Source: Saitoella complicata NRRL Y-17804
Taxonomy: Eukaryota > Ascomycota > Saitoellomycetes > Saitoellales > Saitoellaceae
Length of the DNA stretch: 64,000 nucleotides
Assembly: GCF_001661265.1 (NCBI RefSeq)
Contig: NW_017567008.1
Coordinates: 1-64,000, forward strand
Reading direction: 5' to 3'
Positions 33,204-42,658 of the stretch are shown one piece after another. The position numbers were made by a program, and so were the translations under genes. Numbering within the stretch: position 1 is the first letter of the stretch; each line of letters opens with the position of its first letter. The notes beneath the pieces are model-generated. The model did not search any database. It saw only the letters and a list, made by a program, of their open reading frames with translations, and was not told the origin of the DNA.

Positions 33204-33322
33204 AGATACGGCCATACCATGATGAAAGCACAGGATCCCGTCCGATCTCCTAAGTTAAGCATCATAGGGCCCAGTCAGTACTAGCGTGGGAGACCAGCTG
33301 GGAATACTCGGGTGCTGTATCT
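33204..33322 (+). rRNA. 5S rRNA
   Basis: 119-base copy, identical to the others. Preceded by AAAACAGTC and followed by TTTT and a 3' flank (TTTTGCACTCCTCAGCTTTT) also found behind the copy at 61350. Confidence 0.97.
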
Positions 33323-33523
33323 TTTCTCTTTTGCACTCCTCAGCTTTTTAGTTCTTGTTCTTGTTGGAACACGGACACTGGGGGACGGGCGACATTCATG
33401 TCTCGCAATAATGATATTTTAAGCTCGCCCACGGCGTTGGAGTTCTAAGTATATCTCGCGTGTTCGTCCTCCTCTCTCCTCGCTCTTTCAAACCTTTCAC
33501 TCCTGCCTCACATATCGTTCGAC

Positions 33524-34803
33524 TCACAACTCCCTCTTCATGTTGGGAGTAGTGACAGGGGTCATCTTATACGTCTTGACTCCACGCGACGGGACCTCGA
33601 CAGTCCCAACCTGGCTGCTCGCCATCCCTGTCTCGTTCGTCCACAACCCCTTCCAGCTGCATGTCTGCTTCCTGAACGTAGCGCCATAGTCCACGAAGAC
33701 ATCACTGAAGCTGGCCGTGATGTTCTGCGCCTCCTTCGGTATATTCAACCAATCACGGCGTAAGATCCGTTACTAAGAGCTCCCTCCCAGACCTGAATGC
33801 CAGTATCCACATCATTGAACATCCTCTGCGCTGCCGCTCCAGCAGGATCCTGGATAAGCGCAACGATCTCCTGAAAATGATGATGGAACGTGTCTCATCC
33901 GTCATATTCGAGATATCATTCCCCAACAACAACAACGAACTCTTAACCGCAGCCCACATCGAGAAATGCGTCTTATACTCCTCGTACCCCATCCCTCTAT
34001 TCCCACCCTCGAGCATATCCAGATCCGCCCATCCTCCGAACTGCGCCGAGTTCTTCTGTAAGACCGGCGCGGCTTTGTTGAGGATGGAACGGTGGTAGCC
34101 GGGGAGTGCGCAGTCGTATGTCTGGCATGGACACCTGTTGTTCCGGACGGGCAAAGTTATCGTAGATACCACCGTGATAGGCCATGAGTTCGCAATGGTA
34201 CTTCCCCAATTCCAAACGCCGTCTTCGCCCCAATTGCACAGCGAATACAGAATCGGCCGACCCGTTGCGTTGAGCGCATCAGTCATCCGCTCATATCCCT
34301 CATACGAGATATTCGCCGTTCCAGACCGTCCCTCGTCGAAACAGTTGCCGTATTTGAGGTAATCGACACCCCCTGCCGCAAACGTCTCCGCATGAATCGT
34401 CTCATGGTCCAACGATCCGGCATACCCACCGCAAGTATACTTCCCCGCATCCGAATACATCCCAAACTTCAATCCCATACCATGGACCTCATCGACCAAC
34501 GGTCCGATCCCCCTTGGGAATTTTGTCGTGTTGGCTTGAAGATGTCCGGTTGAGTTGCGGCTTGCGGACCAGCAATCATCCATGACGAGGTATTCATACC
34601 CGAGGTCGAGGAGGCATTCGGAGACGAGTTGTTGGGCGGAGGTGAGGACGCCGTATTCGTTGATGTTGCAGGCGTAGTGATTCCAAGTGTTCCAGCCCAT
34701 CTGAGGGATTTTGGCGAGGCCGTTGTCGTGGGAGAGGGCGGTGGGGATTAAAATTGGAAGCATTGGGATGGAAGACCAGAAAAGGTAAAGCCATGACTAC
34801 CAT
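33524..34803 (-). pseudogene. GH27 alpha-galactosidase, broken
   Basis: Secreted glycoside hydrolase family 27 gene. Family text in order: PQMGWNTWNHYACNINE, CLLDLGYEYLVMDDCWSAS, GMGLKFGMYSDAGKYTCGGY, GGVDYLKYGNCFDEG, NRCPCQTYDCALPGYH, FGGWADLDMLEGGNRGMGY and the C-terminal beta domain (SSQVGTVEVPSRGVKTYKMT). At least four frame changes are needed to follow it: near the signal peptide (34770), around 34120-34185 (two that compensate) and near 33870, with another near 33750. The nucleophile Asp of the YLKYDNC motif is Gly (codon at 34347-34349), and the acid/base Asp of the GDI motif also reads Gly (34168-34170). An inactive relic is the simplest reading. Two 5S genes flank it in direct orientation. 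Confidence 0.85.
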
Positions 34804-34853
34804 CACCGAAGATGTTGCAAACGTCTCTTGAGGTTCTGCGGAAAACAACTGTC

Positions 34854-34972
34854 AGATACGGCCATACCATGATGAAAGCACAGGATCCCGTCCGATCTCC
34901 TAAGTTAAGCATCATAGGGCCCAGTCAGTACTAGCGTGGGAGACCAGCTGGGAATACTCGGGTGCTGTATCT
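34854..34972 (+). rRNA. 5S rRNA
   Basis: 119-base identical copy, 50 bases upstream of the alpha-galactosidase relic. The 3' flank (TTTTTTGCTGTAACTCGTCA) is shared with the copy at 18978. Confidence 0.97.
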
Positions 34973-35313
34973 TTTTTGCTGTAACTCGTCATTCTGTGTG
35001 TAACCATCCCCTTTGATGATGTGAACAGGAACGTGATCGATGTTATTGACAAGCTGCCGGCAAATTATCTCGGGATGATCTCGGTGAGAACTCGAGTAAC
35101 CAGTCAGAGCGGGTGCGCTTAACACCCAGCTGAGAACTTGGCGAGGTGATCATGTAGGCTGCCATCCAGGTTACGCTGGAAGTCTCGCCGGATGATAAGA
35201 TATCAGGCGATGGGAAAGCGTGACGCGTCTGATGATGAACCACAGTGCGGAGACGAGAAGGATCAAGCGGAGAAGTGTGGGGATTGATCCTGATCAGCTC
35301 CTCCTTGCTCGCC

Positions 35314-35320
35314 TATAAAG
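35314..35320 (+). promoter_or_regulatory. TATA box candidate
   Basis: TATAAAG, 62 bases before the ATG at 35382. The spacing is similar to the TATA box of the GDH gene (65 bases). It is the main support for a plus-strand gene here. Confidence 0.45.
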
Positions 35321-35381
35321 TCTCCAGGACATTTCCTATAGCTCCCCCTACACACTCTCCACACACACCAACCTCCAAAAG

Positions 35382-35576
35382 ATGTTTTCCCTCCTGGCAA
35401 TCGCCTCGCTCTTAGGGCTCCTATCTTCCCGCTCTCATCCTTCCCACTATAGAGGAAAAGATCATCATCCGGATCCTCCGGCTGCAGATCATAGTCATCC
35501 TCACTCCCCGGCTCATACTACATACTTCCCTCATCTCCCTTCTCCTCCATCTCCCCACCCAAATCCTGCGCACTGA
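35382..35576 (+). CDS. Possible small secreted His-rich peptide
   Basis: Frame of 64 residues: a signal-peptide-like start (MFSLLAIASLLGLLSS) followed by a stretch rich in His, Pro and Ser (KDHHPDPPAADHSHPHSP). A TATA box and a C/A-rich leader precede the ATG. A coding-like frame also exists on the opposite strand over the same DNA, so this remains a candidate only. Confidence 0.3.
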   Translation: MFSLLAIASLLGLLSSRSHPSHYRGKDHHPDPPAADHSHPHSPAHTTYFPHLPSPPSPHPNPAH

Positions 35577-35748
35577 GATGCGGCAACATGACACCCTCCT
35601 TCTGCTTCCTCTCTCTTTCCGTCGTGCCCAAGTTAAATGTCGTCAGCCCTGCCATAAAATCGTCAACACTTGGCTCTTCCTTGGGTGATGGTAGAGATGG
35701 TGCTGGTGGTGTGTATAGCCTCACTGTCGTGGAAACGATGGTACGCAT
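35518..35748 (-). CDS. Possible exon of an unrecognised acidic protein
   Basis: Minus-strand frame starting MRTIVSTTVRLYTPPAPSLP and continuing through EEPSVDDFMAGLTTFNLGTT. It ends with GTATGTAG, where GTATGT could be a donor. Beyond the stop the same strand reads EPGSEDDYDLQPEDPDDD, an acidic coding-like stretch, so the gene may continue to about 35400 after an intron. No family recognised. Confidence 0.35.
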   Translation of the reverse strand: MRTIVSTTVRLYTPPAPSLPSPKEEPSVDDFMAGLTTFNLGTTERERKQKEGVMLPHLSAQDLGGEMEEKGDEGSM

Positions 35749-35868
35749 GGCATAACCAATTCGGACATTTAAATCTCTAACGAATGCATTCTGATTGAGG
35801 TATCACATAACTAAAGATACTGCTTAAACATAACGCCTGTAATGAAGGTCCTTTCGTTGCCCATGCTC

Positions 35869-38800
35869 TTACTTTTGCTCCGCGAAGACATCGACGTACT
35901 TCGCCCTAGCGGCCTTCCTGCCAACAGTTGCGCTTTTCCTTGGTGGGGGACGAGTGAGCAGATCATCGAGACTGTCGCCTCCAGCTGCGGCGGGCTTTGG
36001 TGGACCTGCCGGAGCAGCGGTGGCGGGACGAGGCGGCATGCTTGAGGGAGGAGGCGCCATACCCCCCGCACCCGGTGCAGGACTAACACCGGCGCTCTGA
36101 GTGTGCGAGGCGAAAGCGGATGGCGGTGGTGGACCAATTGATGGTGTATTCACCGGTGGTCCCGGAGCCGGTGGTGCAGCGTGGGGTGCAGGCTTCGCTT
36201 TAGGCGGAGGAGGCAAGGGCGCTGGCGCAGCAGCATCCGCACCCGCCTTCTTGTTCACCCACTTCTTGAGCTCAGCATCATAGTAGAAGGTACTCTCCTC
36301 ACCTAGCTTCGCCTTAATCGGCTTACCAGGCTTGACCTCAGCCTCCTTCTTCTTCCAGCCAAACCATCCACCACCAGCGGACTTCGGCTCCTCCTTCGGC
36401 TCCTCCTTCTTCGGCTCTTCCACGACAGGTTTGGGTTCCGGAGCGGGGCTTTCGGCCTTGGATGACGATCCCCAACCGAACCAGCCCTTCTTCTGCTCTT
36501 CCCTCTTCTCGTCCTTCTTCTCCTCGGATTGATCCTGCTGCTGCTCGGGCTTCTGTGCCTTCGGAGTAGGGTTGTTGCCGAAACCGAGGTCATCGAACCC
36601 ATCGTCACCAGCTGGAGGCTGATACTGTTGCTGGAAGTTTGGTGGCGCGTAAGGGCTACTCATGCCAGGCTGGGGCGTGTACGCATCCATAGACGAAGCA
36701 AACGCTCCAGCGGCGGCATCCATACCGAAACTCTGCTCCTGACCGTGGTGCGCGGGCTGAGGCTCGTAGGGGTTTATCACACCCTGCGATGGCTCATACA
36801 TGGAATTCGCCATTGCACTATACGGCCCAGCGTTATCCGGTTGGCCATACGGGTTCGGCGCAACAGAGTTCGAGGGTTCATACAGGCTTGTCGAAGGAGT
36901 CTGCTCCTCGTACATCGTTGGCGGTGCGTAAGGGTTGGCATTCTGATATGCCGGGTATCCGTAAGCTGAGCTGGCCGAAGACGAGTATGGGGCCTGCTCG
37001 AAGCTGGTCCTTGCCTGATCCATAGATGCCCTCGGGGAAGCGATGGCACTGCCGCTGCCAATCGGCGAAGTAGTTCTGTTGAAGTTTCCGTACATATCCG
37101 CCATGGAATGCACTCTTGACAAGGCCGGGTTCGACTCCGCAATCCTGGTAAACGGAGATTGCCCATCATCAGTCTCCTTCGGTGCCTTCTTCTCACCATT
37201 CTCATCACCCGCAACGAATTTGTTAAAACTGGTCTCCAACGATCCCCAGAGATTGTCAAGCTTTGGCCTAGCCATTTTCTTGCCAAGCCATGATCCAGGC
37301 TGGTCGCCAGCATCACCCGCAGCCACAAGTCTCTCAGTAAGTTGTCTGAGCTCATTGATCAAAACAGGATGGAAGTATGGAGAACCCTTGGTCTGTTTCA
37401 TGTAGTTTGCGATAGTCTCGCAGTACTTCTGTGCATCCGTGATGCAACCAAGATCAGCCAAAACACGGGCACGGTAGACCTTGTAAGCCTGCAAGTGCGG
37501 CAACCCAGGTTGAGGGACACCACTAAGGGCAATAGCCAATTCGTAGACCTCGGTGAGAACAATGCTGTCAAGCTGTTGACCAAAGTCGCCGCGTTTATGG
37601 TCGGCGCCGAGGAGAACGAAATGCACATCAGGCGCATCCAATCCAGAAAGGTTTGCTATACCACCACTGAAGAGATAGCAGGTGTGTGCTGCATTCGTCC
37701 ATCCATGCTGATCCAGAAGCTTACCAAGCCCCAAGATAGCGGCATGGTCTCCCGGAGTCCTGTTAGACAAAATCAATCCCAGAGTCTCCTTCCACCTCGC
37801 AAGCTTGTCAAAGCTACTCGACTCACGGCGACTCCTCTGACCAGTGAGAGTCTGTGCGAGCATGTCAGATGCCGGAACAAGCTCCTCAACAGCTTCGGCA
37901 CCATGCCCGGCGAACACTTCGTACAGTACACTCAAACTGTCTGCACCAGGGTGGTCGCAGCTCTTGAGCTCAGTACGGACAAACTCCTTCACGGCACTCT
38001 TAAAGGACTCGCTGCTGACTGAACTGGCGATCAGCAGAGCATGTGCCCAAAGCTTACGGGTGAGAGCAAGACGCACGGCTGCTTCCCGGTCGCCTCTCAA
38101 CAGGCAGTTACGAATAGCATCGATGGAACCAGACGTAACAGTGTACGCTGCCAAAGGAGCCGTCTCGGAGTTCCGTCGAGGCACGTTAACCAAGTCAGCA
38201 ACAACCGTGAAGGAAGCAGCATCACCTGAGTTGGCATCATCGCCAGCTGCTCCAGGAGTGAGGATCTCGCGAATGAGCTTCAAAGCCGCAGGCTTGCCAT
38301 CGATAACACCATCGTTATCCAAGATAATCTTGACGACCTGCCACAAGACAGCCTGATTCTCAATCTCAAGCTTCACATCATCGTCGACCTCGTTCTCAGC
38401 TTCTTGCTTGATCTTCTCAATCTTGCTTTCCATCCACTTGGTGACCTCCTTCTTCTTCGTCTTGTTCGAGCCCTTGTTAGTGGCAGAAAATACAGGTCCA
38501 GGGAAGAGTTCAGCAACATGGGTTTCCGGCAGGATGGACTTGAGAGTCTGCACCTTGAGCTCGCCAGGTGCATAACGAGTAACGGGTCCATCACTAGTAT
38601 ACCTCTGTACTTGCTGCTGAAAGTTCGTCACGACTTTGCCACCGAATCCGAAGTTGACCACCGGCGAAGCCCCACGGCAGTAAGGCGGGTATAACTTACG
38701 CTCCTCCTCAGGCTCGGTTGGGGCAGCGACGGGCGCATACGGCGACACTGGCCTAGGTCCCACCTCCGACAAGGGTGCCAAAGTCAAGGGAGCATTGGGG

Positions 38801-41800
38801 CTCGTCGACAACGCACGAGGATCGGCCTGGGGCGCATACTGACCTGCACCGGCCGAAGCATACAAAGACGTAACCGATGGCCTCTTCATCGAAGCGTGCG
38901 GGTCCTGCATATCGACCGATCGCCTTGGTGCATACGGATTTTCAGCACGAGGCACATAAGGGTTCGCTGAGGAAGGTCTCGGAGGAGGAGCCATAGCCTG
39001 AGGTGGAGGTATAACGGAAGGAAGCTGCTCTTCCTTCGCAACCGCATCAACGGCGTGCTGGAAGCCTGTAACACCGGTCTGCATAGCCTGGAAGCCGCTT
39101 TGAGGGTAGTCCTGGAGGGCTCCATTCTTCTCTTCAGCGACAACCGGAGCATAGGCTTCCTGAGCCGGAACACCTCCTTCCTCATCATCCATTGCCAAGG
39201 CGGCTGTCCTATCAGCCAGATCCTCAAGAGCGTTCTCCTCCTCCAGCACCTCAAATCCGTTGTGCACCGCAGGAAGGCTCTCAGGCGCTTCGTGAGCAGA
39301 CGCGCGTGGGAAGGCATCACCCTCCAACACCTCCTGCTGCGGGGCATACTCCTCCATATCGTGAATGGCTTCTTCCATAGAATGCTCCAACTGAGGCTGG
39401 GCAGGTAACTCCACATGAGGAGCATAAAGCTGATGTGCAGGCTCCTGGTACGATGAGGGTTGGAACGCCTCTTGCGGGTGAACTTCAGCCCCGATAGGTG
39501 CCGGCAAGCTCGACGGCGGCATACGGTGGGGATGCTGCTGGACAGGAGGTGTAGGTACCGCATCCACCCTTGTCATCTGAGGAGAGTGACGAAGGGGAGC
39601 AGCAGGAGGTGGCCGCGCATATGGGTTGGTTGCCGCCCTAGGAGCAACAGGAGACCTCTTCAGCTGAGATATCGCTGCCTGCGGAGGAGCGTAAGGACTA
39701 GTCGGACCCGGTGCAGCTGCTGCACTGGGTGGAATAAGCTGTGCACTCCCAAAAGCCGGCGCCTGTGCCATAGCAGGAGCAGCTTGCTGTCCATTACCTG
39801 GCGGAGCGTAGGGGTTAGTTGCCGTCCTATCAGTGGGCTGATACGGGTTCTGGACAGGCTGAGCCGGGGGTGCGTATGGACTCTTCATCGGAGCAGCAGC
39901 CGAGGCCGGAGCATACGGATTCGCAGCGGGAGGAGCATACACCCCAGGCGCCTGCAGGGGCGCCGTAGCAGGTACCGCTGGTCCCGCATAGGCATTCGCG
40001 CTCTGACTCGAGATTGACAAATTCCTCTGTTGGCTATACGGCGGAACAGGAACGCCGCGTTCACTCTGCGGACTCATCATACCCATGGCCGGAGCGGGAG
40101 GGGCATACGGATCAGCTTGACGCTGCGCCCTCGGGCTGGGTGGAGCGTACGGATTCGCACGCATATCCTTTGGTGGCAGAGGTGGTGGTGGTTGTGCGTA
40201 CCCAGCACCAGCACTCGCATTACTCACCGTCCTTGACCTTGGGTGCGCAGAAGCGACGTTCGGCGACTGCGGCGCATACGGGTTCGGTCTGCCCGCGGGT
40301 TGCGGCGCATACGGGTTCGCAGCCGGTGTGCGTACAGCAGGCACGGTGGGCGGAGCGTAGGGGTCCGTAGGCGGTGGTGCATACCCAGCTACCGCCATCG
40401 CACTCGCAGCACGAGGTGGTGCCAGAGCTTGCGGTGGAGCAGCCGTTGTTGGAGGCGGCTTGACATATGGCGGTTGACCCTGTACACCCACACCCATCGG
40501 TGGACCCGCAGCTGCTGCTGCCAGCGGAGGCGGAAACGCCTGCATCCCCTGCCCAGGCGCAAAAGGCGGGCTCGTAACCCTACTCCTCACTGGCTTCGCC
40601 GCACTAACAACATCCGTCGGTAGATCATACGGACTAGAATAACTCGTATTTGCCTTCAAGAAACTCGGTGCGGACTTTATTTCAGGCTTTGTCTGCTCCG
40701 TGGGTTGGTTGAAGAAGGAGGGGGTTGCAGGGGGTACGGTCGTTTGGGTTTGTGCAAAGTAGGAGGGCTGAGGGGGGAGGACCATGGATTGGGACATGAG
40801 GTCGTAGAGGCCGGTCTGTTGCTGGGCAGGTAGGACCATAGACTGAGACATCGGATCATATGCGTTCCTCTGTTGCGGCACGTATGGATTCGCTTTCGGT
40901 GCTGGTGCTGGTGCATACGGGTTCGTAGTTGGCGCAGCCTCCGTTACCGGGAAATAAGGATTAACAGCTGCCTGCTCCGGTTCCGGCGCAACCGCCTCAT
41001 CCTCCGACGGCAGAAACCCATCCTCATCTGACAAAAACCCATCTTCGTCGAAATTAGGCAACTTGGCAAAGAAGTTCTCGGGTCCGGCTACGGCGCCAAA
41101 GGCATCATCATCTCCTTCTGCGCCTCCGAATAGGGCCGAGGTATCGGTGGGGGCATTACCAAAATCTAGGGTAGGTTCGGCTGCAGGAGCGGGGATATCG
41201 AACGCAGCCGACTCTCCGAACTCCAGTTCGCCTCCTTGCTGCTCCTGCACAGCCAGCGTAGCAGCTCCGAACCCAGCGAAATCCTCCACTTGATCATGCG
41301 ATGGCAACCCAACATCGAATGCGCCTTGTCCCGTCTCTTCACCGAAGTTGATGCCTTGCTCCTGTGTTGACTCTTGCTGTGAAGGTTGCCCTGGTTCCGG
41401 TTCTGCTTCTGCTGCACCGAAACCGGCGAAATCTTCGACCTGGTCATGCGCCGGTAATCCGATGTCAAAGGCGCTTTGTCCTGTCTCCTCTCCGAAATCG
41501 ATGTGAGCCTCCTGTTGTACAAACCCCGCCGACTCTGGTTCTGGTTCCGCTTCGGCTGCTCCAAAACCAGCCAAGTCCTCAATCTTATCATGTGCCGGCA
41601 ACCCGATATCAAACGCACTCTGTCCAGTCTCCTCCCCAAAATCAATACGCGCCTCCTCCTCCTTCTCCTCCGCAGCAGTTTCAAGTTCAGGTGCCGGAGT
41701 CGGTCGTTCCGAGGGCGTAGCAGCCGAGAATGCAGCGATATCCTCAATGGGGTCGTGTGCCGGTAACCCAATATCAAACGCATGTTGTCCGCTTTCTTCG

Positions 41801-42282
41801 CCGAAATGAAGGGTTGGCGTAGAGTCGTGTCGGTCCTCACCTTCATCCACCTTGATCGTTTCTGAGCTGGGTGGTGAGTCCTCCCCGTCCGCCGCAGTAT
41901 CATTAACCAAAACCGTAATCCCATGATCCTGTCCCTCAGCCTGTCCCTCTACCGATGACCCAAACCAATCCTTCTCCTCGACTTCGGGCTCCTCGAGCGC
42001 ATCACTCCTCAAAACCCCAAAAAAGGTACTCGGATGCCTAACATGTCTCGGCCGTCCCCTTCTCTCCTCCTCCTCGTCTTCCTCCTCCGCGACTTTGGGG
42101 GACGCAACCCTCGATGGCGCACGAGAGGGATCACGGCTCCATCCACCTTGTTCGCCGTCTGGGTCAAGGCTGTTCACGTCCTCTACGTGGAATGTTGCGG
42201 GTATGGGACTTGCTTGGGTGGTGTTTATAGTCACTGTCCGAGGCGGCGTCGTTGGCCGCGCAGATTCCGAGGGTTCGCTCAT
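35869..42282 (-). CDS. SEC16: SEC16, COPII coat assembly scaffold
   Basis: Very long intronless gene, 2,137 residues from MSEPSESARPTTPP (the frame is open to a Met at 42492, but that part lies closer to the tRNA and is low complexity). Sec16 marks ER exit sites and organises Sec23/Sec31. The N-terminal third contains four tandem copies of a unit around FGEETGQSAFDIGLPAHDQ (about 41240-41810). Then a long disordered region carries dozens of NPYAPP-like motifs. The conserved central domain begins PPYCRGASPVVNFGFGGKVV and is followed by the ACE1-type helical domain (AIRNCLLRGDREAAVRLALT, LWAHALLIASSVSSESFKSA, LPHLQAYKVYRARVLADLG). The C-terminal conserved end is GRKAARAKYVDVFAEQK. Human and yeast proteins have the same plan and size (about 2,200 residues). 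Confidence 0.93.
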   Translation of the reverse strand: MSEPSESARPTTPPRTVTINTTQASPIPATFHVEDVNSLDPDGEQGGWSRDPSRAPSRVASPKVAEEEDEEEERRGRPRHVRHPSTFFGVLRSDALEEPEVEEKDWFGSSVEGQAEGQDHGITVLVNDTAADGEDSPPSSETIKVDEGEDRHDSTPTLHFGEESGQHAFDIGLPAHDPIEDIAAFSAATPSERPTPAPELETAAEEKEEEARIDFGEETGQSAFDIGLPAHDKIEDLAGFGAAEAEPEPESAGFVQQEAHIDFGEETGQSAFDIGLPAHDQVEDFAGFGAAEAEPEPGQPSQQESTQEQGINFGEETGQGAFDVGLPSHDQVEDFAGFGAATLAVQEQQGGELEFGESAAFDIPAPAAEPTLDFGNAPTDTSALFGGAEGDDDAFGAVAGPENFFAKLPNFDEDGFLSDEDGFLPSEDEAVAPEPEQAAVNPYFPVTEAAPTTNPYAPAPAPKANPYVPQQRNAYDPMSQSMVLPAQQQTGLYDLMSQSMVLPPQPSYFAQTQTTVPPATPSFFNQPTEQTKPEIKSAPSFLKANTSYSSPYDLPTDVVSAAKPVRSRVTSPPFAPGQGMQAFPPPLAAAAAGPPMGVGVQGQPPYVKPPPTTAAPPQALAPPRAASAMAVAGYAPPPTDPYAPPTVPAVRTPAANPYAPQPAGRPNPYAPQSPNVASAHPRSRTVSNASAGAGYAQPPPPLPPKDMRANPYAPPSPRAQRQADPYAPPAPAMGMMSPQSERGVPVPPYSQQRNLSISSQSANAYAGPAVPATAPLQAPGVYAPPAANPYAPASAAAPMKSPYAPPAQPVQNPYQPTDRTATNPYAPPGNGQQAAPAMAQAPAFGSAQLIPPSAAAAPGPTSPYAPPQAAISQLKRSPVAPRAATNPYARPPPAAPLRHSPQMTRVDAVPTPPVQQHPHRMPPSSLPAPIGAEVHPQEAFQPSSYQEPAHQLYAPHVELPAQPQLEHSMEEAIHDMEEYAPQQEVLEGDAFPRASAHEAPESLPAVHNGFEVLEEENALEDLADRTAALAMDDEEGGVPAQEAYAPVVAEEKNGALQDYPQSGFQAMQTGVTGFQHAVDAVAKEEQLPSVIPPPQAMAPPPRPSSANPYVPRAENPYAPRRSVDMQDPHASMKRPSVTSLYASAGAGQYAPQADPRALSTSPNAPLTLAPLSEVGPRPVSPYAPVAAPTEPEEERKLYPPYCRGASPVVNFGFGGKVVTNFQQQVQRYTSDGPVTRYAPGELKVQTLKSILPETHVAELFPGPVFSATNKGSNKTKKKEVTKWMESKIEKIKQEAENEVDDDVKLEIENQAVLWQVVKIILDNDGVIDGKPAALKLIREILTPGAAGDDANSGDAASFTVVADLVNVPRRNSETAPLAAYTVTSGSIDAIRNCLLRGDREAAVRLALTRKLWAHALLIASSVSSESFKSAVKEFVRTELKSCDHPGADSLSVLYEVFAGHGAEAVEELVPASDMLAQTLTGQRSRRESSSFDKLARWKETLGLILSNRTPGDHAAILGLGKLLDQHGWTNAAHTCYLFSGGIANLSGLDAPDVHFVLLGADHKRGDFGQQLDSIVLTEVYELAIALSGVPQPGLPHLQAYKVYRARVLADLGCITDAQKYCETIANYMKQTKGSPYFHPVLINELRQLTERLVAAGDAGDQPGSWLGKKMARPKLDNLWGSLETSFNKFVAGDENGEKKAPKETDDGQSPFTRIAESNPALSRVHSMADMYGNFNRTTSPIGSGSAIASPRASMDQARTSFEQAPYSSSASSAYGYPAYQNANPYAPPTMYEEQTPSTSLYEPSNSVAPNPYGQPDNAGPYSAMANSMYEPSQGVINPYEPQPAHHGQEQSFGMDAAAGAFASSMDAYTPQPGMSSPYAPPNFQQQYQPPAGDDGFDDLGFGNNPTPKAQKPEQQQDQSEEKKDEKREEQKKGWFGWGSSSKAESPAPEPKPVVEEPKKEEPKEEPKSAGGGWFGWKKKEAEVKPGKPIKAKLGEESTFYYDAELKKWVNKKAGADAAAPAPLPPPPKAKPAPHAAPPAPGPPVNTPSIGPPPPSAFASHTQSAGVSPAPGAGGMAPPPSSMPPRPATAAPAGPPKPAAAGGDSLDDLLTRPPPRKSATVGRKAARAKYVDVFAEQK
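41240..41810 (-). repeat. Tandem repeat inside SEC16
   Basis: Four in-frame copies of a unit of about 35-50 residues with core FGEE(S/T)GQ-x-AFD(I/V)GLP(A/S)HD, ED(I/L/F)A(A/G)F, followed by two worn versions (FGESAAFDI, DFGNAPTDTSALFG). The copies differ at the DNA level. Confidence 0.85.
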
Positions 42283-42576
42283 GATGTATGCTGACTCGCC
42301 GTTCGAATTGACTCGGCTGACTGGCGTCGTCGTTCGGGGTCGTCGGTCGTGTTGGAGGTTTGCTGTTGAGTGTATGCTGTATGCGCTGGTTGGGTGACGT
42401 GCGGCGCGTGTGGGTGGACTGCAGGGGTTGCAATCGGTACCGTGAGCGCGGAGACTGACAGCCTGAGCAATTGCATCTTGAAGCTGAAGCATCTGGGCAG
42501 TTCAGAACACGGCTACGAAGGTGATGGGCAATAAAGACAGGCAAGAACAAAGAAGTGACAGAATGAAAAAAGTTAA

Positions 42577-42658
42577 CGTCAGCGACAGGACTCGAACCTG
42601 CGCACGGAGACCGTAAGAGATTTCTAATCTCTCTCCTTAACCACTCGGACACGCTGAC
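42577..42658 (-). tRNA. tRNA-Ser(AGA), second copy
   Basis: Reverse complement of the gene at 12631-12712 with no difference over 82 bases: same acceptor, long variable arm and AGA anticodon. The 3' flank is also nearly the same for about 43 bases. It lies 295 bases upstream of the SEC16 start. Confidence 0.96.
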
